NCBI GenBank assembly: GCA_964448185.1
Contig: CAYUVO010000091.1
Coordinates: 1-10,348, forward strand
Direction of reading: 5' to 3'
DNA: 10,348 bases
DNA from: OFTM382 sp964448185
Lineage (GTDB): Bacteria; Planctomycetota; Phycisphaerae; Phycisphaerales; UBA1924
Shown here: piece by piece, positions 1 to 5,681 of the stretch
Position numbering within the stretch: the stretch's first letter is position 1
Layout: each line of letters opens with the position of its first letter
Position numbers and translations under genes: made by a program
Notes under the pieces: generated by a model
Seen by the model: only the letters and a program-made list of their open reading frames with translations
What the model was told of the DNA's origin: nothing
Database searches by the model: none

Positions 1-747
1 CGAAACGTCAGCGGTCGGCACACGGAACGCCATCCCCGTGAGCTTGCCCTTGAGCGCCGGGATGCACAACGCCACCGCTTTGGCAGCACCCGTGCTCGCC
101 GGGATGATGTTCTGGTACGCATTGCGCCCGCCACGCCAGTCCTTCTTCGACGGCCCATCCTGCGTGGGCTGGGTAGCCGTCGCTGCATGCACCGTCGTCA
201 TCAAACCCTCATCAAGCCCGAACTCATCGTTGATAACCTTGGCGATCGGCGCAAGACAGTTGGTTGTGCAACTCGCGTTCGACACCACCACGTCAGTCTT
301 CGGATCGTACTGCTCATGGTTGACCTTGTACGCAAGGGTCTTGACCGTATCAGGCGTCTTGGTCGGTGCCGAGATCAGCACTCGCTTGCAGCCGTTGTTC
401 TCGATGTGCTTGTGCGCCGTGTCATAGGTAGTGAAGAACCCGGTGGATTCGAGCACATAATCTACGCCCCAATCACCCCAGGGCAGCTTCGCCGGATCAC
501 GCTCAGCCTTGGTCTGCGTGGTGTAGCCATTGACCGTAAACGACGTATCGGTCGCCGAGACATCCGCCAGTTTGCCGTCCACACGGAACCGCCCGTGCAT
601 CGTGTCGTAGCCCAACAGATACGCGAGATTATCCGCGGGAACAAGATCATTCACCGCAACCACTTCAACATTGGGGTCACCAGCCGCGAGGCGATACACG
701 AGCCGACCGATCCGTCCAAAGCCATTGATACCGATGCGTAATGCCAT
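1..747 (-). CDS. gap: Glyceraldehyde-3-phosphate dehydrogenase, type I (C-terminus cut off by window edge)
   Basis: This cytosolic glycolytic enzyme oxidises and phosphorylates glyceraldehyde-3-phosphate to 1,3-bisphosphoglycerate with NAD. The first 249 of about 330 residues are present. Visible motifs are the Rossmann start GINGFGRIGR (6-15), N33-D34 at the end of the second strand (Asp here usually favours NAD over NADP), the active-site segment SNASCTTNCLAP with nucleophile Cys160, and the general-base His187 in TTVHA. The S-loop and following stretch (DGPSKKDWRGGR, then NIIPASTGAAKAV) resemble the E. coli GapA type rather than the Bacillus GapB type. ATG at 747 is preceded by AAGGA (755-759) with 7-nt spacing. 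The frame is still open at base 1, so this is truncation by the window and not a broken gene. It lies 126 bp downstream of the minus-strand sigma operon in the same direction. I see no convincing terminator in that gap, so read-through from the operon cannot be excluded. Confidence 0.97.
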   Translation of the reverse strand, partial: MALRIGINGFGRIGRLVYRLAAGDPNVEVVAVNDLVPADNLAYLLGYDTMHGRFRVDGKLADVSATDTSFTVNGYTTQTKAERDPAKLPWGDWGVDYVLESTGFFTTYDTAHKHIENNGCKRVLISAPTKTPDTVKTLAYKVNHEQYDPKTDVVVSNASCTTNCLAPIAKVINDEFGLDEGLMTTVHAATATQPTQDGPSKKDWRGGRNAYQNIIPASTGAAKAVALCIPALKGKLTGMAFRVPTADVS

Positions 748-873
748 CTTTGATTCCTTTCAAACCACGCCAGCCTGATCGGCTCACGAGTAGAGAATCC
801 TATGCGCACAGCATCGCCCAAGCCCGCCACCAGCCCGCAGCTTCAACGCATCATCGTAGTTTTTCAGGCTTCT

Positions 874-1863
874 CTAGCGGGGACCCGGCTTGCGCTCGCC
901 ACGAGGCCTCGAACCGTCGTGCCGGCGGGGCTCACCTGCTCGACCCGGTCTGTCCGCTCGGCCTCGCTCACCGCGTGCGCCAGAAAGGGCACGACGAAGA
1001 CGCCCGAGCACCTGTTCCATCGACCGCTCGATCCTATCTTCGCGTCGGGTCTGTTCTGCCCCGAGCGCCGACCTCTGCTCGGCCAGCCTCGTTTCCAACA
1101 GCTCAAACTCATAGAGCCGCATCCCGAGCTTGGCATCCATCTCGTGCTCGATCGCCGAGCGGTACGCCGCCAGAGCCTCAGTAAACTCGTCGCTCTCCTC
1201 GCCGTCGTTCACAAACGCATCACGCAAACCCCGGCCAGCACTAAACAGCTCTACCCCCGCCTTGAAATCATCCAACGCTAACTCACCCAGACGAGGGTTC
1301 TCATCTTCGGCAGCCAAGACCCGCATCGCCCTGGGCGCAATCACCCGTGACAAGATCCGATCAGCAACAGGACCATCCGCGTGCTCGATCCGGCGAGCCG
1401 CCTGCGGAGCGTGCTCACGCAGAAACTCACGCACACGCTTCTTGTGCGCCGCGTCAAGCTCACTCCACGCCAGCCGCCACTGAGGATCGCCCGCCTCCTG
1501 CCCATCGCGGCTCCTCTGCCTGCCCTCGGGCCACGGACGCATCCCCATCGGCTCGTCCCGCATGCCCGGTCGCCCGGGATTGCCTCTCGCTTCCTGCCCT
1601 GATGACATCGCCTCGTGAAACTTTCCGCGAGAAACCTGCTGACCATCTTCGAGACTCTGCCTCAGAGATTCAAGACGCTCAAGTCGGGCCTTGGCTTCTG
1701 CGATCGCAGCTTCGACAATCGGGAGCCCACGCCTGGGCGAGACGCTCTGGGCATCCCCAGCGACGTCTGTTGAAGTCTTCGCAGGCCGATCGCTCTGCGC
1801 CTGTACGCACATCGGCGACGCCAGAAGCCAACCCGCCAACACGATAATGAGTGAACGATTCAT
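874..1863 (-). CDS. Secreted coiled-coil protein of unknown function, third gene of an ECF sigma operon
   Basis: I do not recognise the family (329 aa). Residues 1-22 form a clean signal peptide (MNRSLIIVLAGWLLASPMCVQA, one basic residue then a hydrophobic core, A-x-A-like end), so export is predicted. Residues 48-75 are a heptad-like charged helix. A Gly/Pro/Met-rich linker spans about 87-125. Residues 128-295 are largely helical and charged, with a Trp/Leu-containing segment (129-150) and a long likely coiled coil (about 225-292). The last 35 residues (295-329) are very rich in Arg, Gly and Pro, with repeated RG dipeptides. The start lies 1 nt after the stop of the predicted anti-sigma gene (TGAGATG), with only a weak purine stretch upstream, so translation is probably coupled. 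Position in the operon suggests a periplasmic partner or sensor of the sigma/anti-sigma pair, by inference only. General resemblance to Spy/CpxP-type helical proteins is not backed by an LTxxQ motif. Confidence 0.75.
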   Translation of the reverse strand: MNRSLIIVLAGWLLASPMCVQAQSDRPAKTSTDVAGDAQSVSPRRGLPIVEAAIAEAKARLERLESLRQSLEDGQQVSRGKFHEAMSSGQEARGNPGRPGMRDEPMGMRPWPEGRQRSRDGQEAGDPQWRLAWSELDAAHKKRVREFLREHAPQAARRIEHADGPVADRILSRVIAPRAMRVLAAEDENPRLGELALDDFKAGVELFSAGRGLRDAFVNDGEESDEFTEALAAYRSAIEHEMDAKLGMRLYEFELLETRLAEQRSALGAEQTRREDRIERSMEQVLGRLRRALSGARGERGRADRPGRAGEPRRHDGSRPRGERKPGPR

Positions 1864-1864
1864 C

Positions 1865-2326
1865 TCAGATAGCTTCCGTTTCGTCTAGCCAAGCCGTGTC
1901 AGGCTCGATCGCCGGGTCAAAGGCAGCCGCATCTTCAAACAAAGAGTCCAGATCCGTTTCGCTCGCGAGCGAGGAGGTCATCATCTCGAACAAATCCACG
2001 GCATCCACTTCATCCGAAACCAGCATGATCGGACCGGGAACAGTCGTGGTTCGCTTGGGCAGCACCACCGGCAGCATCAGCATCGCCAGAGCAGCCGCAG
2101 CCGCGAGCGCCATCGATGTGCGCTGGAACGCCGAGAACTTGTATGTGCGCACTTCTGGTTCCGCCGAGCCCGCCACCGGCGCGGGCGTGGCTGCGAGCAC
2201 TCGCTCTGCAAGACCCGTCGGCATCGTGCCCGAATCGTGCTCTGCCAAGGCATCCAGATGCTGTGCAACCTCGGCGTCACGAGGGTCTGCAGGCGGCGGT
2301 GGGGGAGTGGAAGAGGTGTGTGTCAT
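1865..2326 (-). CDS. Probable single-pass membrane anti-sigma factor without zinc motif
   Basis: This 153-aa protein is predicted to hold the neighbouring ECF sigma factor inactive at the membrane. It has a Pro-rich start (8-14) and a short cytoplasmic helical region (15-48) ending in MPTGLAERVLAAT. A single hydrophobic segment spans about 71-90 and is preceded by basic residues (R60, K63, R69), which suggests N-in/C-out topology. The outside tail of about 60 residues is strongly acidic (many D/E between 105 and 152). The HxxxCxxC signature of ZAS anti-sigma factors is absent. ATG at 2326 overlaps the sigma stop in ATGA and has no purine-rich Shine-Dalgarno upstream (CAGACGCC precedes it), so translation must be coupled to the sigma gene. 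The role is inferred from operon position, size and topology. A membrane protein of other function cannot be excluded. Confidence 0.72.
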   Translation of the reverse strand: MTHTSSTPPPPPADPRDAEVAQHLDALAEHDSGTMPTGLAERVLAATPAPVAGSAEPEVRTYKFSAFQRTSMALAAAAALAMLMLPVVLPKRTTTVPGPIMLVSDEVDAVDLFEMMTSSLASETDLDSLFEDAAAFDPAIEPDTAWLDETEAI

Positions 2327-3051
2327 GGCGTCTGTACCGAACGGGATGAAGAAGGAGGTGAAACGGAATCTGATGGCCGAGGCGATGTCTGGGCGTCGGT
2401 CGAAGTCTGTGGTAAAGTCTGTGGCTCGGGTGCGAGCATCTCCCGAAGCTTGGCGAGTGCCCGATGGTGCCTGGCGAGCAGCGTGCCCACCGGCTCTCCG
2501 AGCATCGCTGCGATCTGCTTGAAGCTCATCTGCCCGTGATGGCGAAGCTCGATAATCTCACGGTCCTTGGCCGAAAGCTGCCCGAGACTCTCCCGCAATG
2601 CCTCCAGAGCCTCGCGATCTTCTCGCTCGGGTCGCATGGGAGTGGGGGTCTGATCGATCATCTCGGGCGTGTCGATCTGCTTGCTTCGCTTGGCCCGGCG
2701 GATCTGATCCCGGATCCGGTTGACCGCGATCCGAAACAGCCACGCCTCGAACTGCCCCTGCTCGGTATAGCTCCCGCTCTGAACCTTGATGGCAACGGTG
2801 GCAAACACGGACTGCACGACCTCCTCAGCAAGATCTACACGCCTGAGCCTGCTGTACGCAAACGCATACAGCCGGTGGGTATACACATGCACCAACTCAG
2901 TCCAAGCGTCCTGATCGCCCGCGAATGCGGCTCGGACCTTATGCGACTCAATCGCCGCGACTCTCGACGAGTCGCAACCCGCAGCCGAACCCGAGCCTGC
3001 ACACCGCGTACCTTCGGCGTCGCGACTGGTTTCGCTCTCGGATCGACCCAT
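2323..3051 (-). CDS. ECF-type RNA polymerase sigma factor (sigma-70 family), first of two
   Basis: This 242-aa sigma factor binds core RNA polymerase and directs it to specific promoters. Region 2 covers about residues 38-120, with the core-binding helix (AWTELVHVYTHRLYAFAYSRL), the AEEVVQSVF segment, and the region 2.4-like FEAWLFRIAVNRIRDQIRR (101-119). Region 4 covers about 150-206, with LSAKDREIIELRHHGQMSF and the recognition helix-turn-helix (IAAMLGEPVGTLLARHHRALAKL). The tail after residue 207 is rich in Pro, Ser, Thr and Gln. The frame stays open to an ATG at 3138, but I chose ATG at 3051. It follows GGAGG (3057-3061) with 5-nt spacing, and the 29 upstream residues look unlike a sigma N-terminus. 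The 30 residues before region 2 are polar and low in complexity. The gene heads an operon with the anti-sigma-like gene (4-bp overlap) and a secreted protein, and is transcribed divergently from a second ECF sigma gene. Confidence 0.93.
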   Translation of the reverse strand: MGRSESETSRDAEGTRCAGSGSAAGCDSSRVAAIESHKVRAAFAGDQDAWTELVHVYTHRLYAFAYSRLRRVDLAEEVVQSVFATVAIKVQSGSYTEQGQFEAWLFRIAVNRIRDQIRRAKRSKQIDTPEMIDQTPTPMRPEREDREALEALRESLGQLSAKDREIIELRHHGQMSFKQIAAMLGEPVGTLLARHHRALAKLREMLAPEPQTLPQTSTDAQTSPRPSDSVSPPSSSRSVQTP

Positions 3052-3249
3052 CACATCCTCCAACGCCCAACCCAAGGCCGCATTGCAGCCCCTTATGTAT
3101 CCTGCCCATACGCTCGCCAGAGCCACAAGCCTCACCAATGGCTATCGGGCGTTCGCTTTCCTCTCAAGAGAGTACCCTATTGGCGGGGCTCTTTCGGGGA
3201 GGCCAGTGCCACACGCAAGACGCCACAGTGCGGGCTGAAAGGGGGACGA
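3052..3249. promoter_or_regulatory. Divergent control region between two ECF sigma operons
   Basis: This 198-bp stretch separates the start codons of the two sigma genes and must hold promoters in both directions. It contains GGAGG (3057-3061, minus) and a GGGGG run (3241-3245, plus) as ribosome binding sites. Near the centre is a perfect 12-bp dyad, CTCTCAAGAGAG (3161-3172), directly followed by TACCCTATT, which fits a loose TAnnnT -10 pattern on either strand. A weaker spaced repeat GTAT-N7-ATAC lies at 3097-3111. I see no convincing sigma-70 -35/-10 pair. That would fit ECF-type promoters and autoregulation, but is not proof. Confidence 0.5.
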
Positions 3250-3882
3250 ATGAGCGAACTCACCGACGAACAGCTCTTCGATGCCCACCGCAAGGGCGAT
3301 AAAACCACCCTCCGCATCCTCATCGAACGTCACGAGGGCGATCTCTTCCGATTCCTCTACCGCCTCAGCGGCGACCGCCAAATCGCGGAAGACGCCTTCC
3401 AGGAAGCTTTCCTTCAGGTCCACCTCTCAGCCGACAGATTCGATATCACCCGCAGATTTAGACCCTGGCTTTTTACAATCGCGGCGAACAAAGCAAGGGA
3501 CCAACTCCGTAAGAAGGTTCGGCGGTCGGAGTTGCCCCTCTCGGCACCGGCTGGATCAGGTGACTCCAGAGCCACCTTCGCGGACCTCATGGCACTCGAT
3601 GAGCCCGGTCCCGAAGCGGCGCTGGCGTCCCGCGAACGCGACCAGATGGTCCAGCAGGCGATGGATCGCCTGCCCTGGGCTCTGCGGGAGATTCTGCTCT
3701 TGGCTTACTTCCAACGACTCAGCTACGCACAGATCGCAGACGACCTAGGCATCCCTCTGGGAACCGTCAAGTCTCGCCTGCATTCTGCGGTCGGAGGGTT
3801 CGCCAAAAACTGGGCCGCCATACAACGCGAGTCTCAGGCCCGTGATTCCGATCAGTCGTCGGCAAACGGAGGTGAACCTTGA
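3250..3882 (+). CDS. ECF-type RNA polymerase sigma factor, second of two
   Basis: This 210-aa protein has canonical ECF architecture. Region 2 (about 10-92) includes LIERHEGDLFRFLYRLSGD, AEDAFQEAFLQVH and the promoter-melting helix PWLFTIAANKARDQLRKK (72-89). A linker (93-127) leads to region 4 (about 130-190), with MDRLPWALREILLLAYFQRLSYAQIADDLGIPLGTVKSRLHSA read across its helix-turn-helix (given in parts: YAQIADDLGIPLGTVKSRL is the DNA-reading unit). The frame is open far upstream, but ATG at 3250 is clearly right: MSELTDEQLF is a typical ECF start and AAAGGGGG (3238-3245) sits just upstream. The upstream extension is only the antisense of the other sigma gene. Its stop overlaps the TTG start of the next gene (TTGA). 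It is probably controlled by that membrane protein and probably acts in a different response from the first sigma, because the two proteins differ clearly in sequence. Confidence 0.95.
   Translation: MSELTDEQLFDAHRKGDKTTLRILIERHEGDLFRFLYRLSGDRQIAEDAFQEAFLQVHLSADRFDITRRFRPWLFTIAANKARDQLRKKVRRSELPLSAPAGSGDSRATFADLMALDEPGPEAALASRERDQMVQQAMDRLPWALREILLLAYFQRLSYAQIADDLGIPLGTVKSRLHSAVGGFAKNWAAIQRESQARDSDQSSANGGEP
3868..3881 (+). promoter_or_regulatory. Strong ribosome binding site deciding a TTG start inside the sigma gene end
   Basis: GGAGGTGA (3868-3875) lies within the last codons of the second sigma gene and is followed after 3 nt (5 nt from the GGAGG core plus GTGAACC geometry) by TTG at 3879-3881, which overlaps the sigma stop TGA (3880-3882). 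No ATG or GTG lies in a comparable position, so the rare TTG start is well supported. The arrangement indicates coupled translation of sigma and membrane partner. Confidence 0.75.
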
Positions 3883-5063
3883 ACGACCCCCAGTCCAATA
3901 CAGACCAGCCCGCACTCGAAGCACTCAGAGGCGAACTCGCAGCCGAATACTTGGCCAAAGGCGTCTCTCAAGCCGAAATCACTCAGGCCAACGCCAAGCT
4001 CCAAAGCCTCCTCGCCTCTCTCGATACCGACATCGCACCCCCCGAAGGCTTAGCCGATCTGGTTATCCTGCGAACCGCTCAAGCTTCGCAACCCCAACAA
4101 GACTCCCGGCTCTCGCCTCTCGACGGCGACGCCCTCGACGCCATGATGGCCTCAGCATTCAACCCAAGCCGAGTGCCCAACGAGTTGAAATCGCGTGCCA
4201 ACGCCATCGGCACCTCAAACGAGGCGATCACCCAAGGCGGTCCCCAGGCTCCCGCTGATCTCGTCGACCGCACCATGGCCCGCATCGAAGCTTTCGGCGA
4301 GATCCCCGAATCCCTCCCGATGCGAATCCCCATGAGCCGAAGACTCGCGGATCTTGTTTCGATCGCTGCCATGCTGCTGATCGTCGTCTCCATCGGTTGG
4401 CCCGCAATGTCCGCTTGGCGTTCAGCTTCGATCAAGGCCTCATGCAACGCCAACATGCGGTCCGTTGCCTCGGCCATGGGTCTCTATGGCGGGGATTTCC
4501 GCGAACACCTCCCCGCAGCCACCGCAGGCTTCGGAGGCGGACAAACCTGGTGGAACGTCGGCAAAGGCGCCGAGCAATCCAACTCCGCCAATCTCTACAC
4601 ACTCACCCGTACCGGGTACGCACCGCTCAACGATCTCGCCTGCGCGGGCAACGCCCATGCGATCACCGAGCCGACTTCCGAGGACGCCACCGACTGGGAC
4701 TCCCTCGAAGAAATCAGCTACAGCTACCGGATCATCACCCGCAAAGATGCCCCCCGGCTCGGGTCCGACAACCGCTTTGTGATTGCCGCCGATCGCTCGC
4801 CGGTGGTCCTGCGGGCCGCTCGTGGCGAACCCATCATCCCCCGAGAGAGCAGCCCCAACCACAGCGGCAAAGGCCAGATGATTCTCTTCTCCGACGGCTC
4901 GGTCCTCTGGACCACCACCCCCCAGCTCGAATCGGGCGACAACATCTACCTCCCACGGGCCATCGAGTTCATGGTCGAGGTCGCCGAGCAGCTCGGTCAG
5001 GTTCGGCCCATCCGGGGCACCGAGCTGCCCGCCCGTCATGGCGACGACTTCGTAGGGCCATGA
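3879..5063 (+). CDS. Probable anti-sigma factor fused through one membrane helix to a pseudopilin/DUF1559-like domain
   Basis: This 394-aa protein is encoded immediately after, and overlapping, an ECF sigma gene, so its cytoplasmic part is the likely sigma-binding unit. Residues 1-150 are soluble and helical and contain three spaced Pro-x-x-Leu-x-x-Arg-like elements (PEGLADLVILR at 55, PNELKSRANAI at 100, PADLVDRTMARI at 125). No zinc motif is present. A single hydrophobic helix (about 157-176) follows RR at 154-155, which predicts N-in/C-out. Directly after it, SIKASCNANMRSVASAMGLY (184-203) resembles the region after the N-terminal helix in planctomycete pseudopilin-like proteins (usually a C-x-x-N-x-R-x-x-x-x-A pattern). 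Near the C-terminus, NHSGKGQMILFSDGSVLW (327-344) resembles the H-X9-DG signature of DUF1559, with one extra residue between His328 and Asp339. No prepilin peptidase site (G-F/E) is seen, so the domain is probably a fixed extracytoplasmic sensor and not a pilus subunit. The anti-sigma role is inference from operon context. Confidence 0.8.
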   Translation: MNDPQSNTDQPALEALRGELAAEYLAKGVSQAEITQANAKLQSLLASLDTDIAPPEGLADLVILRTAQASQPQQDSRLSPLDGDALDAMMASAFNPSRVPNELKSRANAIGTSNEAITQGGPQAPADLVDRTMARIEAFGEIPESLPMRIPMSRRLADLVSIAAMLLIVVSIGWPAMSAWRSASIKASCNANMRSVASAMGLYGGDFREHLPAATAGFGGGQTWWNVGKGAEQSNSANLYTLTRTGYAPLNDLACAGNAHAITEPTSEDATDWDSLEEISYSYRIITRKDAPRLGSDNRFVIAADRSPVVLRAARGEPIIPRESSPNHSGKGQMILFSDGSVLWTTTPQLESGDNIYLPRAIEFMVEVAEQLGQVRPIRGTELPARHGDDFVGP

Positions 5064-5137
5064 ACCATCATGATCCACGCTGATCTGCCAGATTTCTCAT
5101 CTCAAACCCCCCAGAACCCGAAAGAATGGGATGGCAT

Positions 5138-5161
5138 GGCTCGGCCGCCGGGCCTAGTATT
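5138..5161 (+). terminator. GC-rich hairpin between the sigma operon and rpmI, possible weak terminator
   Basis: GGCTCGG (5138-5144) pairs with CCGGGCC (5148-5154) through seven pairs including one G-U, with loop CCG. The following TAGTATT is only a poor U-tract. It lies 75 bp after the membrane-protein stop and 55 bp before rpmI. TAGTAT (5155-5160) also looks like a -10 element for rpmI, although no fitting -35 is visible. It may be a terminator, a promoter, or both. Confidence 0.3.
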
Positions 5162-5208
5162 GCCGCCCTCGGGTCGTGATGGCTCGAATAACAAGACGGA
5201 GTGGCATG

Positions 5209-5517
5209 ATGCCGAAGAACAAGGTTCATAAAGGTCTGCTCAAGCGGATCCGTATCAGCAAGTCCGGAAAGTGCCGACACCGCTCGGCCTTCCACAAGCA
5301 CCTCAGCTCTCACAAGAGCGGAAAAAGGCTCCGCCAGCTCCGCCAGGACCGGTTCTTGGCCAACTGCGACGCCAAGCGGCTCGAAAAGCTGCTCTTCAGG
5401 CGTCTGCGTGGTCGGACCCAGCCCGCTTCGGCGCGCAGGCCCTCGCCCACGCCCGAGCAACGCCGCGCGAGGCAGGCCGAGCAGCGTGCAGCAGCAGCAC
5501 AAGCCAAGGCCGACTAA
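5209..5517 (+). CDS. rpmI: 50S ribosomal protein bL35, with extended C-terminus
   Basis: bL35 is a small basic protein of the large ribosomal subunit. The core (residues 1-66) matches the family: MPKNKVHKGLLKRIRISKSG, then KCRHRSAFHKHLSSHKSGKR and basic residues up to LLFRRLRGR. Typical bL35 ends near residue 65. Here a 35-residue tail rich in Ala, Arg and Gln (TPEQRRARQAEQRAAAAQAK, 81-100) brings it to 102 aa. I chose ATG at 5209 because the family begins MPK and GGAG (5198-5201) is 7 nt upstream. The adjacent in-frame ATG at 5206 and a GTG at 5176 are less likely. infC, usually just upstream in bacteria, is absent here; the neighbour is the membrane partner of an ECF sigma factor. rplT follows after an unusually long 164-nt spacer. 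Confidence 0.95.
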   Translation: MPKNKVHKGLLKRIRISKSGKCRHRSAFHKHLSSHKSGKRLRQLRQDRFLANCDAKRLEKLLFRRLRGRTQPASARRPSPTPEQRRARQAEQRAAAAQAKAD

Positions 5518-5521
5518 AGAC

Positions 5522-5539
5522 CCGGTTATCAAGAACCGG
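5522..5539 (+). promoter_or_regulatory. Hairpin 5 nt after the rpmI stop
   Basis: CCGGTT (5522-5527) and AACCGG (5534-5539) are a perfect 6-bp inverted repeat with loop ATCAAG. There is no U-run after it, so it is not a standard terminator. It may protect the rpmI 3' end, be a processing site, or be the first part of a structured rplT leader. Confidence 0.4.
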
Positions 5540-5555
5540 TACAAGTTTGATTCAA

Positions 5556-5576
5556 GGTCGGCTCTATGAGCGGACC
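5556..5576 (+). promoter_or_regulatory. Second hairpin in the rpmI-rplT spacer
   Basis: GGTCGGCTC (5556-5564) pairs with GAGCGGACC (5568-5576) in eight of nine positions (one G-G mismatch) around the loop TAT. It is followed at 5580-5598 by a weaker bulged stem (CAGTGTC with GACAGGCTG). The regularity suggests structured RNA and not plain spacer. Confidence 0.4.
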
Positions 5577-5621
5577 TGCCAGTGTCGCGGACAGGCTGCG
5601 ATGATGGCGTTCGATGGTGTG

Positions 5622-5662
5622 CGTCGGGATACAAAGTTCGGCCAACTCGGGCCGCTCCGACG
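5622..5662 (+). promoter_or_regulatory. Two-tier stem upstream of rplT, candidate L20 autoregulatory element
   Basis: The outer stem CGTCGG (5622-5627) pairs with CCGACG (5657-5662). Inside it, AG/CT (5635-5636 with 5655-5656) and CGGCC/GGCCG (5639-5643 with 5650-5654) form an upper stem with loop AACTCG, leaving purine-rich unpaired residues on the 5' side (GATACAA, and TT). The structure ends 6 nt before the rplT Shine-Dalgarno (AAGGAG, 5669-5674). In other bacteria L20 represses its own operon by binding mRNA stems that are interrupted by bulges and mimic its 23S rRNA site. Assignment here rests on position and shape only. Confidence 0.42.
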
Positions 5663-5681
5663 GATGTGAAGGAGATCGACG

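Noticed and set aside
3052..3138. 29-residue N-terminal extension of the first sigma factor from ATG 3138
   Set aside because: ATG 3051 has GGAGG at 5-nt spacing; the extension would occupy the shared control region.
2464..3249. Long plus-strand open frame running into the second sigma gene (would add 262 residues at its N-terminus)
   Set aside because: It is the antisense of the first sigma gene, has no sigma-like features, and the real start at 3250 has a good ribosome binding site and a typical ECF N-terminus.
4440..5078. Minus-strand open frame of 212 codons opposite the pseudopilin-like gene
   Set aside because: Antisense shadow in GC-rich DNA; the plus-strand frame has a ribosome binding site, a membrane helix and recognisable motifs.
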